Of a stretch of DNA of 6,213 nt, positions 1 to 6,039 are shown piece after piece (within the stretch, counting starts at the first letter, position 1; every line of letters starts with the position of its first letter). A program made the position numbers and the translations under genes. The stretch covers positions 1-6,213 of the forward strand of contig VXZF01000084.1 in the NCBI GenBank assembly GCA_009845645.1, read 5' to 3'. The notes under the pieces were generated by a model that was not told where the DNA came from, searched no databases, and was given only the letters and a program-made list of their open reading frames with translations. The stretch is from Gemmatimonadota bacterium (GTDB taxonomy: Bacteria; Latescibacterota; UBA2968; UBA8231).

Positions 1-72
1 GAGTTGAAGAGCATCGCGAACGGTTTTGGGAATTGTGACTTGCCCCTTGCTTGTTAGCGTCGCTATTGCCAT
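1..72 (-). CDS. AbrB/MazE-type (SpoVT-AbrB) DNA-binding protein, N-terminal part
   Basis: Only the first 24 codons are inside the window; the gene continues off the left edge. The translation begins MAIATLTSKGQVTIPKTVR, which is the hallmark start of the SpoVT-AbrB swapped-hairpin DNA-binding domain (the T-SKGQVTIPK-VR motif). Family members are either antitoxins of MazE/VapB type, usually paired with a MazF or PIN-domain toxin gene just downstream, or transition-state regulators of AbrB type. The ATG at 72 is well supported by an AGAGGAG Shine-Dalgarno sequence six bases upstream. The leader is AT-rich and carries a dyad that could be its own operator. The toxin, if present, would lie to the left of the window, so antitoxin versus stand-alone regulator cannot be decided here. 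Confidence 0.85.
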   Translation of the reverse strand, partial: MAIATLTSKGQVTIPKTVRDALQL

Positions 73-78
73 ACTGAG

Positions 79-85
79 CTCCTCT
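79..85 (-). promoter_or_regulatory. Shine-Dalgarno of the AbrB/MazE-type gene
   Basis: On the minus strand the sequence AGAGGAG stands six bases before the ATG at 72. It is a near-consensus ribosome binding site and fixes the start of the partial gene. Confidence 0.8.
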
Positions 86-114
86 TATTAAATGTTCGTT
101 TTGAGGGTTTATTT

Positions 115-130
115 CTTACTTAAAAGTAAG
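115..130. promoter_or_regulatory. Perfect 7-bp inverted repeat, candidate operator
   Basis: CTTACTT, two bases, AAGTAAG: a perfect dyad in the AT-rich leader, 43 bases upstream of the AbrB/MazE-type start. Proteins of this family bind as dimers to AT-rich palindromes in their own promoters, so autoregulation is a natural reading. I could not pick convincing -35/-10 boxes around it. The dyad is not followed by a T-run, and its centre of two bases is too short for an RNA hairpin without opening pairs, so a DNA operator is more likely than a terminator. Confidence 0.4.
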
Positions 131-299
131 GAAAATAACACCTGAATGCAAATATCGCTTCCATCGTGAGGGAGGCAGATGACGAAGGCTTAGCCGCCGA
201 GTCGGCAAAATGACATCAGCCCTATTGTTGATCAAGATCGCGTTTTCGGGTCGGAAACAGATTCATCTATGATTTCTGACGCGCCATAGCGGACGACGA
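131..299. other. Intergenic region between the membrane-protein gene and the AbrB/MazE-type gene
   Basis: The stretch downstream of the membrane-protein stop (TGA at 302-300, minus strand) carries no credible ORF. The best hairpin is only a 4-bp GCCG/CGGC stem near 195-205, and it lacks a T-run in the minus direction. I see no rho-independent terminator, so read-through from the cluster into the AbrB/MazE-type gene is possible. Confidence 0.5.
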
Positions 300-2240
300 T
301 CAGGAGACGGTGAAGCTATTGCCGGTCATGCCGGTGAAGTAGTTGACGATAAGCCAGAACCCGGCCGAGCCGAAGCCGCCTAGGACCATACCGAGGAAGA
401 AGGGGCGTAGCTGGGTATAGAGCCGAGCACCGCCGTACTTGAGGATGGCGGCCTTTAGTAGCCAAGCGATGAAGACCGAAAACCAGAGATGGTACATCGG
501 TGCTGTCATGCCCAAGGTCATCCCGATGGGGTGGATGGGAAAGCCGGCGAAGCGGTTCTTGACGTAGGACATGATGCCCATGAGGCCCGCGCCTAGGAGC
601 GTGAAGGCCATGTGCCAGGACTGAGTTGGTTGGGGGTTGTTGAGGTTGTGGGTAATCCAGTTGCCGGTGAATGTAGGCAGACCACTGAACTGCCAGCCGA
701 CTAGGTTGATACCTCCGTACTGGTAGGATAATTCGACGATGGCCCAAGCAGAGCCGGCTAGGGTGACGAGGATGGCTCCAGCCACGGCCCAGAACAGCCG
801 CCGTCCCTCCAGCGCTGTTTCTTGGGCCAGCTTCACGCCGGTTGCCGCCGAGGCCATCACAAAGGTGCGCACGTCTGCCGCCCAAGCGAAATTCAGCCCT
901 AGAATGGTCAGCCCTGGCGCTCCCACCAGAGAACTGCCTAGCGCATTGACCGTGAAGACGGGGGCCGCTACCGTGGCCCGGTATGAAGCTAGTCCCGTCT
1001 GGGCAATGATCCGCGTCAGCCCGATGAAGATGACCATGGACATGGCGAGAAAGACCGCTGCCGTGAGTAGGTTCAGCCCCGCAGCCAACAGCCAGCCTAG
1101 TGCCAGCAGGCTGCCTAGCAGAGTGCCGAAGACAGCCGTCCGGTAGGAGAGCAATTCGCCACGATCGTCGATATCCGGGTCGCCGACGAAGGCTTTGCGC
1201 AGCACGTCCCGCAAGTGACGCCGGCCGTGCCAGAATCCGGCGAACACTAGGAACAACAGAGCACCTTGGGCCATATGGGCGACACTGGGCGAAGCTGGAT
1301 CGGAGAAAGGCTGCACAGGGCCAATGCTCCAGCCGAGCATGCGCTCCAATCCTGTCTGCAGCAGGGCGAGGAAGGCGAAAAACCAGACCCCGAATCCCAC
1401 GTCTAGGCTCAGTAGATAGGAGAGGCCGATGACCTCAAAGCGGGGCGAGCAGCGCAGGTGGATCGAATTTTGCAGAATTGGAATGGAAGCATCCAAACTG
1501 ATCGCTGGGACGAAGTGGTAATACTTGTGCAGCGCTTCTAGGCCATTGATCAGAAAGGGAATCAGAAAGCCAATCCACATCAAGTAGTTGCGGAAGAAGG
1601 GCGGCAGCTTCCGATCCGGCTCTTCGGCACTCATCTCTAGGGGAAGCACGGCCATGGGAAAGAGCAGCTTCTCGCGCTCGATCCACTGTTTGCGCAGGAT
1701 GACCAACAGGCAGAGCGTGATGAAATAGATGGTGACCGCGAATAGACTCCAGATCAGCAGCGGTGGTCCCCAGGCTCCCCAGGAGACCGGCTCGCCTCGG
1801 GTGCCGCCTTCAAAGAGCTTCCACACCGCGTCCCGACCGTCGGGCACCAACCACGGCGGGATATGTGGCTGGATTAGCTGCGCCCATTCGTTTTCAGGCG
1901 TGGCGTAGTAGAAGAAGCCGCCCAGTAGGGGGATCAGGTTGAGGGTGAAACCCCAAGAGGGGATGGCCGCGGCGACGATCATCATGATATAGATGGTGAC
2001 TAGTTCGCCACGTCTCAGGGCCGGCCCACCAAGCAGACGGACCAGCGGGTTGATCATCAAAGTAAGCGGCAGGAAGAGGAAGATCGCCGCACCGGTCGAG
2101 AAGTCGGCACCCATGGGTGAGCCGCGCAGTACTAGCACGCCGAAGGGTTCGCCGGCGGCGATGATGAAGCTGCCGAGCAGTCCTAGGAGTACCGCTCGTC
2201 TTGATACGCCGTGACTGGACTTTACAGGGGCTTGTGCCAT
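300..2240 (-). CDS. DUF6785/DUF6784 family polytopic membrane protein, probable transporter
   Basis: A 646-residue integral membrane protein with roughly 12-14 hydrophobic segments, including about residues 16-38, 50-70, 160-183, 218-236, 271-295, 369-408, 483-505, 545-561 and 615-635. Two stretches look characteristic of the DUF6785/DUF6784 pair. One is the cytoplasmic-loop motif RKQWIEREKLLFPMAVLPLEM near residue 184. The other is GFPIHPIGMTLG near 567, followed by a long C-terminal membrane region. No function has been shown for this family that I know of; the architecture suggests a solute transporter. It is the last gene of the minus cluster. Its ATG at 2240 is only 4 bp from the end of the sulfatase TAA codon (in-frame GTG at 2243 is an alternative start), so the two are translationally coupled. 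The ATG is preferred because the Shine-Dalgarno overlaps the GTG. The gene is unusually rich in CTAG, mostly as CTA leucine codons before G. Confidence 0.88.
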   Translation of the reverse strand: MAQAPVKSSHGVSRRAVLLGLLGSFIIAAGEPFGVLVLRGSPMGADFSTGAAIFLFLPLTLMINPLVRLLGGPALRRGELVTIYIMMIVAAAIPSWGFTLNLIPLLGGFFYYATPENEWAQLIQPHIPPWLVPDGRDAVWKLFEGGTRGEPVSWGAWGPPLLIWSLFAVTIYFITLCLLVILRKQWIEREKLLFPMAVLPLEMSAEEPDRKLPPFFRNYLMWIGFLIPFLINGLEALHKYYHFVPAISLDASIPILQNSIHLRCSPRFEVIGLSYLLSLDVGFGVWFFAFLALLQTGLERMLGWSIGPVQPFSDPASPSVAHMAQGALLFLVFAGFWHGRRHLRDVLRKAFVGDPDIDDRGELLSYRTAVFGTLLGSLLALGWLLAAGLNLLTAAVFLAMSMVIFIGLTRIIAQTGLASYRATVAAPVFTVNALGSSLVGAPGLTILGLNFAWAADVRTFVMASAATGVKLAQETALEGRRLFWAVAGAILVTLAGSAWAIVELSYQYGGINLVGWQFSGLPTFTGNWITHNLNNPQPTQSWHMAFTLLGAGLMGIMSYVKNRFAGFPIHPIGMTLGMTAPMYHLWFSVFIAWLLKAAILKYGGARLYTQLRPFFLGMVLGGFGSAGFWLIVNYFTGMTGNSFTVS

Positions 2241-2242
2241 CA

Positions 2243-2249
2243 CTCCTTA
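2243..2249 (-). promoter_or_regulatory. Shine-Dalgarno overlapping the sulfatase stop (TAAGGAG)
   Basis: The sulfatase stop TAA forms the first bases of TAAGGAG, followed by TG and the ATG of the membrane protein. The spacing to the ATG is only two bases, and the site overlaps the alternative GTG start at 2243. Such a tight arrangement favours re-initiation by the ribosome that has just terminated on the sulfatase rather than independent initiation. Confidence 0.6.
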
Positions 2250-3758
2250 TCTTCCAGCCACAATCCCCGGCCCGTAATCCGCCATCGCGGTCATGATGTA
2301 CTCGTTGAGTAAGTGTTCCTCGTGTGCAAGGCCGAACGTCCAGATTCGGCGATACATCTCCTCGACGACTGGCTGGTATTGCGGATCAGGTGCGAGGTTT
2401 TGCATCTGTCCGGGATCGCTCTCCAAATTGTATAGCTCGTCGTAGTCGAATCCATTGTAAACGAATCGCCACTTGTCAGTGACAATGGAACGTTGAATGC
2501 CATAGGTCTCGTTTCCATTCGTCTGGAAGAAGAGCGCATCGCGCCAGTCGGCCGGTGTTTCGCCTTTGAGCAATGGCATCAGGCTGGTACCGGCAAACTC
2601 CACCGGGCTCTCCGCTGCGCCCATCTCGAGTAACGTCGGCGCGAAGTCACAAAGCGACACGAACTCGTCGCGCACCACGCCCTGCTGCCCGCCCGGCATC
2701 TTTGCGATCGCTGGCACGTGGTAGCAGCTTAGAAACGACGGCAGGCCCTTACACCACAGGCCGTGATCGCCCAAGTAGTCGCCGTGGTCGGAGAGATAGA
2801 GAACGATCGCGTCTTCGTACTCTCCGCGCTCTTTGAGCTTGTCGATCAGCAGTCCAAAGAGCCAGTCCTCATAGGTACAGAACGCCAAGTAGTGCTTGAT
2901 CGCGTCCTGATGTTCCTCGCGCGTCAACTGAGCAAAGCGGTCGCGGGTGCGGCGGTAGAAGGCTGGTTTGTCGTCCAGCGGATCGTCGAAGGTGTTCGGT
3001 AGTGGGAACTCCACGCCTTCATACAGATCGAGAAACTGTTTAGGGGCGATATATGGATCGTGCGGCCCAAGGGTGCCAACATATAGGCACCACGGCTCGT
3101 TCCCGTCCAGTGTATCCATTTTTGCTAGCGCGTCCTCGACCACTGTGCGGTCGCCGAATGGGTTGTCTCCTTCCCCGTCGCGGAAATACTGCGCTAGGAA
3201 GGGATGGCTGTTGTCGCCATAGTGGATGTACGGACGCATCCCCGCACGCCTGATCTCACCGGGAGCACGCCTGTTGCTGCCGTGGTTCCCAGCATGTCGT
3301 TGCAAATTGCGCAGTTCGCGTTCGCGGGCTGCAGCGTCCTGCTCGTCGCGACTCAATCGTCTGCTGTGGGGTGCACTTCCCGGCGAAACCTGTTCCCAAC
3401 CATAGTCGTGTGGCTGTTGATAGTTGCTGACATGCCACTTGCCCGAAAAGAGCATGCGATAACCTGCCTCCTGCATGTCCACGCTCCAGGGGCGGATGTG
3501 GTCCTTCAAACCTCGGGTGATGGCATTGGCGACGTTCACGTTGTGCCAGACGCCGTGCTGGGTCGGCATCAGGCCGGTCATGAACGATGCACGCGATGGG
3601 CAGCAGTGCGGCGACGGGCAAAAGGCGCGGCTGAAGGTGACGCTCTCCTCGCGGAACTCGTCAAGCACGGGTGTCTTCGCTTTGTACTCGTTGTTAGGTA
3701 GCACGGAGCACGCCCGTTGCTGGTCGGTCATGAAGATCAGTATGTTCGGCTTGGTCAT
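2247..3758 (-). CDS. Type I (formylglycine-dependent) sulfatase, cytoplasmic
   Basis: A full-length 503-residue sulfatase of the alkaline-phosphatase superfamily (family S1), which hydrolyses sulfate esters. Visible active-site elements: metal-binding D12 in FMTDQQR; the formylglycine motif C52-C-P-S-R56 followed by ASFMTG; K107 and H109 in SGKWHV; H233 in LGPHDPY; D324-H325 in YLSDHGDYLGDHG; and K338 in LWCKG. The C-terminal subdomain (about 400-460) has the usual form ending DELYNLESDPGQMQNLA. The protein starts straight into beta-strand 1 (MTKPNILIFMTD) with no signal peptide, so it should be cytoplasmic, unlike most periplasmic sulfatases. C52 must be converted to formylglycine by a maturation enzyme (FGE or anSME) that is not in this window. 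The true substrate cannot be read from sequence; sulfated carbohydrate or choline sulfate are options. The start lacks a Shine-Dalgarno and follows a run of A. It lies between the DUF5107 gene (63 bp gap) and the membrane protein (coupled). Confidence 0.95.
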   Translation of the reverse strand: MTKPNILIFMTDQQRACSVLPNNEYKAKTPVLDEFREESVTFSRAFCPSPHCCPSRASFMTGLMPTQHGVWHNVNVANAITRGLKDHIRPWSVDMQEAGYRMLFSGKWHVSNYQQPHDYGWEQVSPGSAPHSRRLSRDEQDAAARERELRNLQRHAGNHGSNRRAPGEIRRAGMRPYIHYGDNSHPFLAQYFRDGEGDNPFGDRTVVEDALAKMDTLDGNEPWCLYVGTLGPHDPYIAPKQFLDLYEGVEFPLPNTFDDPLDDKPAFYRRTRDRFAQLTREEHQDAIKHYLAFCTYEDWLFGLLIDKLKERGEYEDAIVLYLSDHGDYLGDHGLWCKGLPSFLSCYHVPAIAKMPGGQQGVVRDEFVSLCDFAPTLLEMGAAESPVEFAGTSLMPLLKGETPADWRDALFFQTNGNETYGIQRSIVTDKWRFVYNGFDYDELYNLESDPGQMQNLAPDPQYQPVVEEMYRRIWTFGLAHEEHLLNEYIMTAMADYGPGIVAGR

Positions 3759-3821
3759 TTTTTTTAGTGAGTTAGGAGGGCACAGGGGTCCGGTTCGAAA
3801 GGGACAGATTTTATAAAAAAG
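3759..3821 (-). other. 63-bp spacer between the DUF5107 gene and the sulfatase
   Basis: Read on the minus strand, the spacer begins just after TAG with a T-run but has no GC-rich stem before it, so it is not a convincing terminator. It ends in seven A residues directly abutting the sulfatase ATG, and no AGGAG-like site is present. The spacer is a whole number of codons and has no stop in the sulfatase frame, so sulfatase and DUF5107 are in the same phase. Confidence 0.6.
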
Positions 3822-5180
3822 CTATTCGAGACGCCGATTCTCTTCTGTAATTGGAAACCACAGGAGTTGCAGGGCACCTTGTCGCACCTCGACGGAGATA
3901 TCGTCCAACGATTCTGCGTCCTTAATTGGGTAGGATCGGTGCAGGACCTTGGCTGGAGTCAATGAGGTAGTGTCTCGAACGGTCACTTTGCCATCCACCG
4001 ACACTTCGATGACGACATTAGGCATTTCGAGAGCGGGCGAAAGGGCGATGTTCAGCGACCTATCGTCTAGGCTGCCGCGAATCGCGCCGACCTGCGATGC
4101 CGCACTCATCCCCTTCGTTCCCCAGTAGCTATACATCCACTCCGTCCACTCGAGCGAGTCTCCGGGTGGGAGTGGCCGCGTCTCATCGGGGAAAAGCACC
4201 GACGTGCCACCCCACATCTCAACATAGCCCTTGTTGGGCTGGCCAGATCCCATGGGAATCCCCGTCGGATGGAAGCCGTAGGTCCATACATCGACACCTG
4301 GGTTGAGGACGGGATCGAAGACCCGGACCACGCCCTCCTCAGCGTCGTGGGAGTAGGCGCTGTAATAGCCGGCCGTCAAGCCGTCGGCCATGATGTCGCC
4401 GGCCTTCCACCCTCGGATGTAGCGCAACGGACTCTCGCTCCAGACCTGTGGGCTCGGTCCTAGATTTTTCTGCCAGCGATCGGCTATCAGGATGCTCTTT
4501 GTCGGGATGATGAACTCGGTGTTGTCGGTCAGCTCGTTCTCGCCTCCAGGGACCCACATGGGATTGACCCAGTGGGCGAACTGAACGGTGTCGGCTCCTG
4601 GATTGTGGATGCGGATCTGGCTCTCTAGGGCCGCTGAGCCTCGATGAACGGTCAATTTGACTCTGTGGATCAGGCCCGTCAGCGGCTCGGTCGTTGCCAT
4701 CGACATAGATACCTGTTCTGGACGATTTTCTAGGATTTTCCACGTCCAAGGTATCGCGAAGGTCGTGCCGTGCTCGTAGCCCGGAAGCGTGTATTCGATC
4801 CCACCGATCCAGAGCCACCAGCCAGTGGGGTTGTTCGCACCTCCGGGGCGCACAATGTCGTTCTTCCACAACGGGTCGTGACCGGTTCGCTTGTCGATAA
4901 GGGAGTACACCCGTCCCATCTCCGGTAGTATCTCCACGAGCACATAGTCGGATTCGAGCACCACTCGTCTGTGCCGCTTGGCGACGATGCGCTTCCAGTC
5001 GATGCGCGCGAAATCCAGATGGGGAAGTGGGTCGCCTTCGTCGTAGTAGATTGCCGGTTCGTAATCGACCTGCGGAATGTCGATGTGATCGACGACAAGT
5101 GATGTGGCTGAGTCTGAGGAACTCGCCGACAGCGCCAGAATCAGGGGGGCTATGAGCGAAAGGGTTCGACGTCGGGGCAT
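3822..5180 (-). CDS. Secreted DUF5107 domain protein
   Basis: A 452-residue exported protein. The N-terminus is a typical signal peptide: MPRRR, a hydrophobic core of about residues 7-19, then a small/polar stretch with likely cleavage near SDSA-TS around residue 25. The body matches the DUF5107 type, with the segment SDYVLVEILPEMGRVYSLIDKR at about 77-98 and DPLWKND shortly after. Further family-like motifs are WWLWIGGIEYTLPG (121-134), HWVNPMWVPGGENEL (203-217), the GYVEMWGG segment (318-325) and WTEWMYSYWG (345-354). DUF5107 regions resemble the galactose-mutarotase-like beta-sandwich of carbohydrate-active proteins; its activity is unknown. Many DUF5107 proteins carry C-terminal TPRs; this one stops after the beta-domain, but a TPR remnant gene lies just upstream. 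The ATG at 5180 is supported by AGGA seven bases upstream, overlapping the preceding gene's TAG stop, which implies co-translation. Confidence 0.85.
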   Translation of the reverse strand: MPRRRTLSLIAPLILALSASSSDSATSLVVDHIDIPQVDYEPAIYYDEGDPLPHLDFARIDWKRIVAKRHRRVVLESDYVLVEILPEMGRVYSLIDKRTGHDPLWKNDIVRPGGANNPTGWWLWIGGIEYTLPGYEHGTTFAIPWTWKILENRPEQVSMSMATTEPLTGLIHRVKLTVHRGSAALESQIRIHNPGADTVQFAHWVNPMWVPGGENELTDNTEFIIPTKSILIADRWQKNLGPSPQVWSESPLRYIRGWKAGDIMADGLTAGYYSAYSHDAEEGVVRVFDPVLNPGVDVWTYGFHPTGIPMGSGQPNKGYVEMWGGTSVLFPDETRPLPPGDSLEWTEWMYSYWGTKGMSAASQVGAIRGSLDDRSLNIALSPALEMPNVVIEVSVDGKVTVRDTTSLTPAKVLHRSYPIKDAESLDDISVEVRQGALQLLWFPITEENRRLE

Positions 5181-5187
5181 TATTTGA

Positions 5188-5192
5188 TCCTA
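5188..5192 (-). promoter_or_regulatory. Shine-Dalgarno of the DUF5107 gene, overlapping the TPR stop
   Basis: The minus-strand TAGGA contains the TAG stop of the TPR remnant and the AGGA core seven bases before the DUF5107 ATG. This explains the 9-bp gene spacing and suggests the two genes were in one transcript. Confidence 0.6.
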
Positions 5193-5465
5193 TGGGCCAT
5201 TCATCGCTGGCGTGGAGGGTGGAAATACCTTGTTGCTAAATCTTGCAATGGCTTGGGCTGCCGCTGCCGAGTCACCTGCTTGCCGATACGCGAGCACGAG
5301 CCCCCGCTGTGCTGATGGCAGATTGGGATTTTGGGCTAGCGCCCGTTCGTATCGCTCGGCCGCGGTACGGGCATCGCCTTGTTGCAACTCTAGGTTTCCC
5401 AGCGCGATGAAAACATCCACCGGATTCTCGGACAACTCCATAGCTCTCCCATACGCCTCGCGCAT
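5190..5465 (-). CDS. TPR-repeat protein, 5'-truncated remnant
   Basis: Read from the ATG at 5465, this is 91 residues of plain tetratricopeptide repeat. A partial repeat (MREAYGRAMELSE) is followed by one full 34-residue unit (NPVDVFIALGNLELQQGDAR... to ALAQNP) and a second (NLPSAQRGLVLAYRQAGDSAAAA...). The tail ends FPPSTPAMNGP. TPRs mediate protein-protein contacts. The first repeat lacks its helix A, and the protein has no signal peptide or other domain, so it is almost certainly the C-terminal end of a longer protein, possibly a DUF5107-TPR paralogue. The reading frame stays open upstream to 5627 (145 residues in total), but those 54 extra residues are antisense to a recognisable permease fragment and have no TPR character, so I exclude them. 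It precedes the DUF5107 gene by 9 bp. Whether the remnant is still expressed is unknown, since its original promoter is gone. Confidence 0.7.
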   Translation of the reverse strand: MREAYGRAMELSENPVDVFIALGNLELQQGDARTAAERYERALAQNPNLPSAQRGLVLAYRQAGDSAAAAQAIARFSNKVFPPSTPAMNGP

Positions 5466-5715
5466 GACTAGCGGACAGCCGAAGCCCCCTGAGATGTTTG
5501 AACTCCAAGTCATCTCGGCCTGCGTCTTGGGTGGCGTGTCCTTGACCGGCGGCGTGGGATCAATCGGCTGTGTCATAGCGGGCGTTCTCATTATGGGCGT
5601 AGTTGAGAACACCTTAAACCTGCTCAACGTCCCGACGTTCTATCAAAACGTGGTTCGCGGTTGCATCCTATTGGTCGCCGTCATGCTTGATCAACTCAAA
5701 AATCGCGCACGGTAG
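5455..5715 (+). pseudogene. C-terminal fragment of a sugar ABC-transporter permease (AraH/RbsC/XylH type)
   Basis: About 86 codons ending at a TAG. The protein reads ASRMTSGQP, then ELQVISACVLGGVSLTGGVGS and VIAGVLIMGVVENTLNLLNV, followed by PTFYQNVVRGCILLVAVMLDQ. From memory this matches the C-terminal third of BPD_transp_2-family sugar permeases, and the ASRMTSGQP and VISACVLGGVSL stretches are especially close to the L-arabinose permease AraH. Two transmembrane helices are visible, about 5515-5610 and 5640-5690. Intact family members are about 300-340 residues, so some 230 residues at the N-terminus are missing. The frame remains open leftward to 5212, but that part is only the antisense of the TPR gene. 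No start or ribosome site belongs to it. It is read in the same direction as the Gfo/Idh/MocA gene and was probably part of a sugar-uptake operon with it. Confidence 0.75.
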
Positions 5716-5736
5716 CCCTCCGCTGCCCCGGCGAGA

Positions 5737-5766
5737 TTGACCGCTCTACGGATTTTAAGATATATT
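5737..5766 (+). promoter_or_regulatory. Candidate sigma70-type promoter for the oxidoreductase gene
   Basis: TTGACC (5737-5742, five of six matches to TTGACA), an 18-bp spacer, then TATATT (5761-5766, five of six matches to TATAAT). The region around the -10 box is locally AT-rich in otherwise GC-rich DNA. Transcription would begin near 5773, leaving an untranslated leader of about 270 bases before the ATG at 6046. It assumes an E. coli-like housekeeping sigma factor. Confidence 0.45.
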
Positions 5767-6033
5767 GCGAATCATGTGTGATCATCAGCCTAGAGACAAT
5801 CGCTGGCCCTTTGTTGTTACCGATTTCTTGGCGAACGTGCGAGACAGTGGCCTCCCTTGGCACCGCTGTCTGGCGACCGCCGCGGCCAACATCTGGCGCA
5901 GACTGCGCACGGGACAACTCTGCTGCGGCAATCGCGGCGATCCTGGCTGCTGAAAGAGCTAATCCTCGCTGGCGTGTCCGGCGACCTTTTGCAAGCCTTC
6001 AGAGCTAAATCTGTATCATCGCTAGATAACGAC

Positions 6034-6039
6034 AAGGAG
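6034..6039 (+). promoter_or_regulatory. Shine-Dalgarno of the Gfo/Idh/MocA gene
   Basis: AAGGAG six bases before the ATG at 6046. It decides the start in a frame that is open much further upstream. Confidence 0.8.

Noticed and set aside
316..885. 189-codon minus-strand ORF inside the membrane-protein gene
   Set aside because: It is an out-of-frame reading of the 3' third of the membrane protein; Arg/His/Pro-rich with no hydrophobic pattern or motif.
3204..3701. 165-codon plus-strand ORF opposite the sulfatase
   Set aside because: It is antisense to the catalytic N-terminal half of a clearly intact sulfatase and its translation resembles no protein family; it is a GC-rich shadow frame.
3785..3806. 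tRNA T-arm-like GGTTCGAA segment in the spacer
   Set aside because: There are no matching acceptor, D or anticodon arms within 80 bases on either strand, so it is a coincidental TTCGAA palindrome.
4339..4869. 176-codon minus-strand ORF inside the DUF5107 gene
   Set aside because: It is another frame of the DUF5107 gene, rich in Arg, His and Ser, with no family resemblance.
5466..5627. N-terminal 54-residue extension of the TPR remnant
   Set aside because: The stretch reads as a sugar ABC permease on the opposite strand and has no TPR character on this one, so it is not part of the TPR protein.
5721..5733. Possible terminator after the permease remnant
   Set aside because: The stem is only five pairs with one G-T pair, and no T-run follows.
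5896..5908. Short dyad GCGCA-GAC-TGCGC
   Set aside because: Arms of five bases are expected by chance in GC-rich sequence, and no adjoining promoter element ties it to regulation.
5765..6008. Two plus-strand ORFs of 62 and 76 codons (5765-5953 and 5778-6008)
   Set aside because: They have no ribosome site and no recognisable motif, overlap each other in different frames, and have a composition typical of translated non-coding GC-rich DNA.
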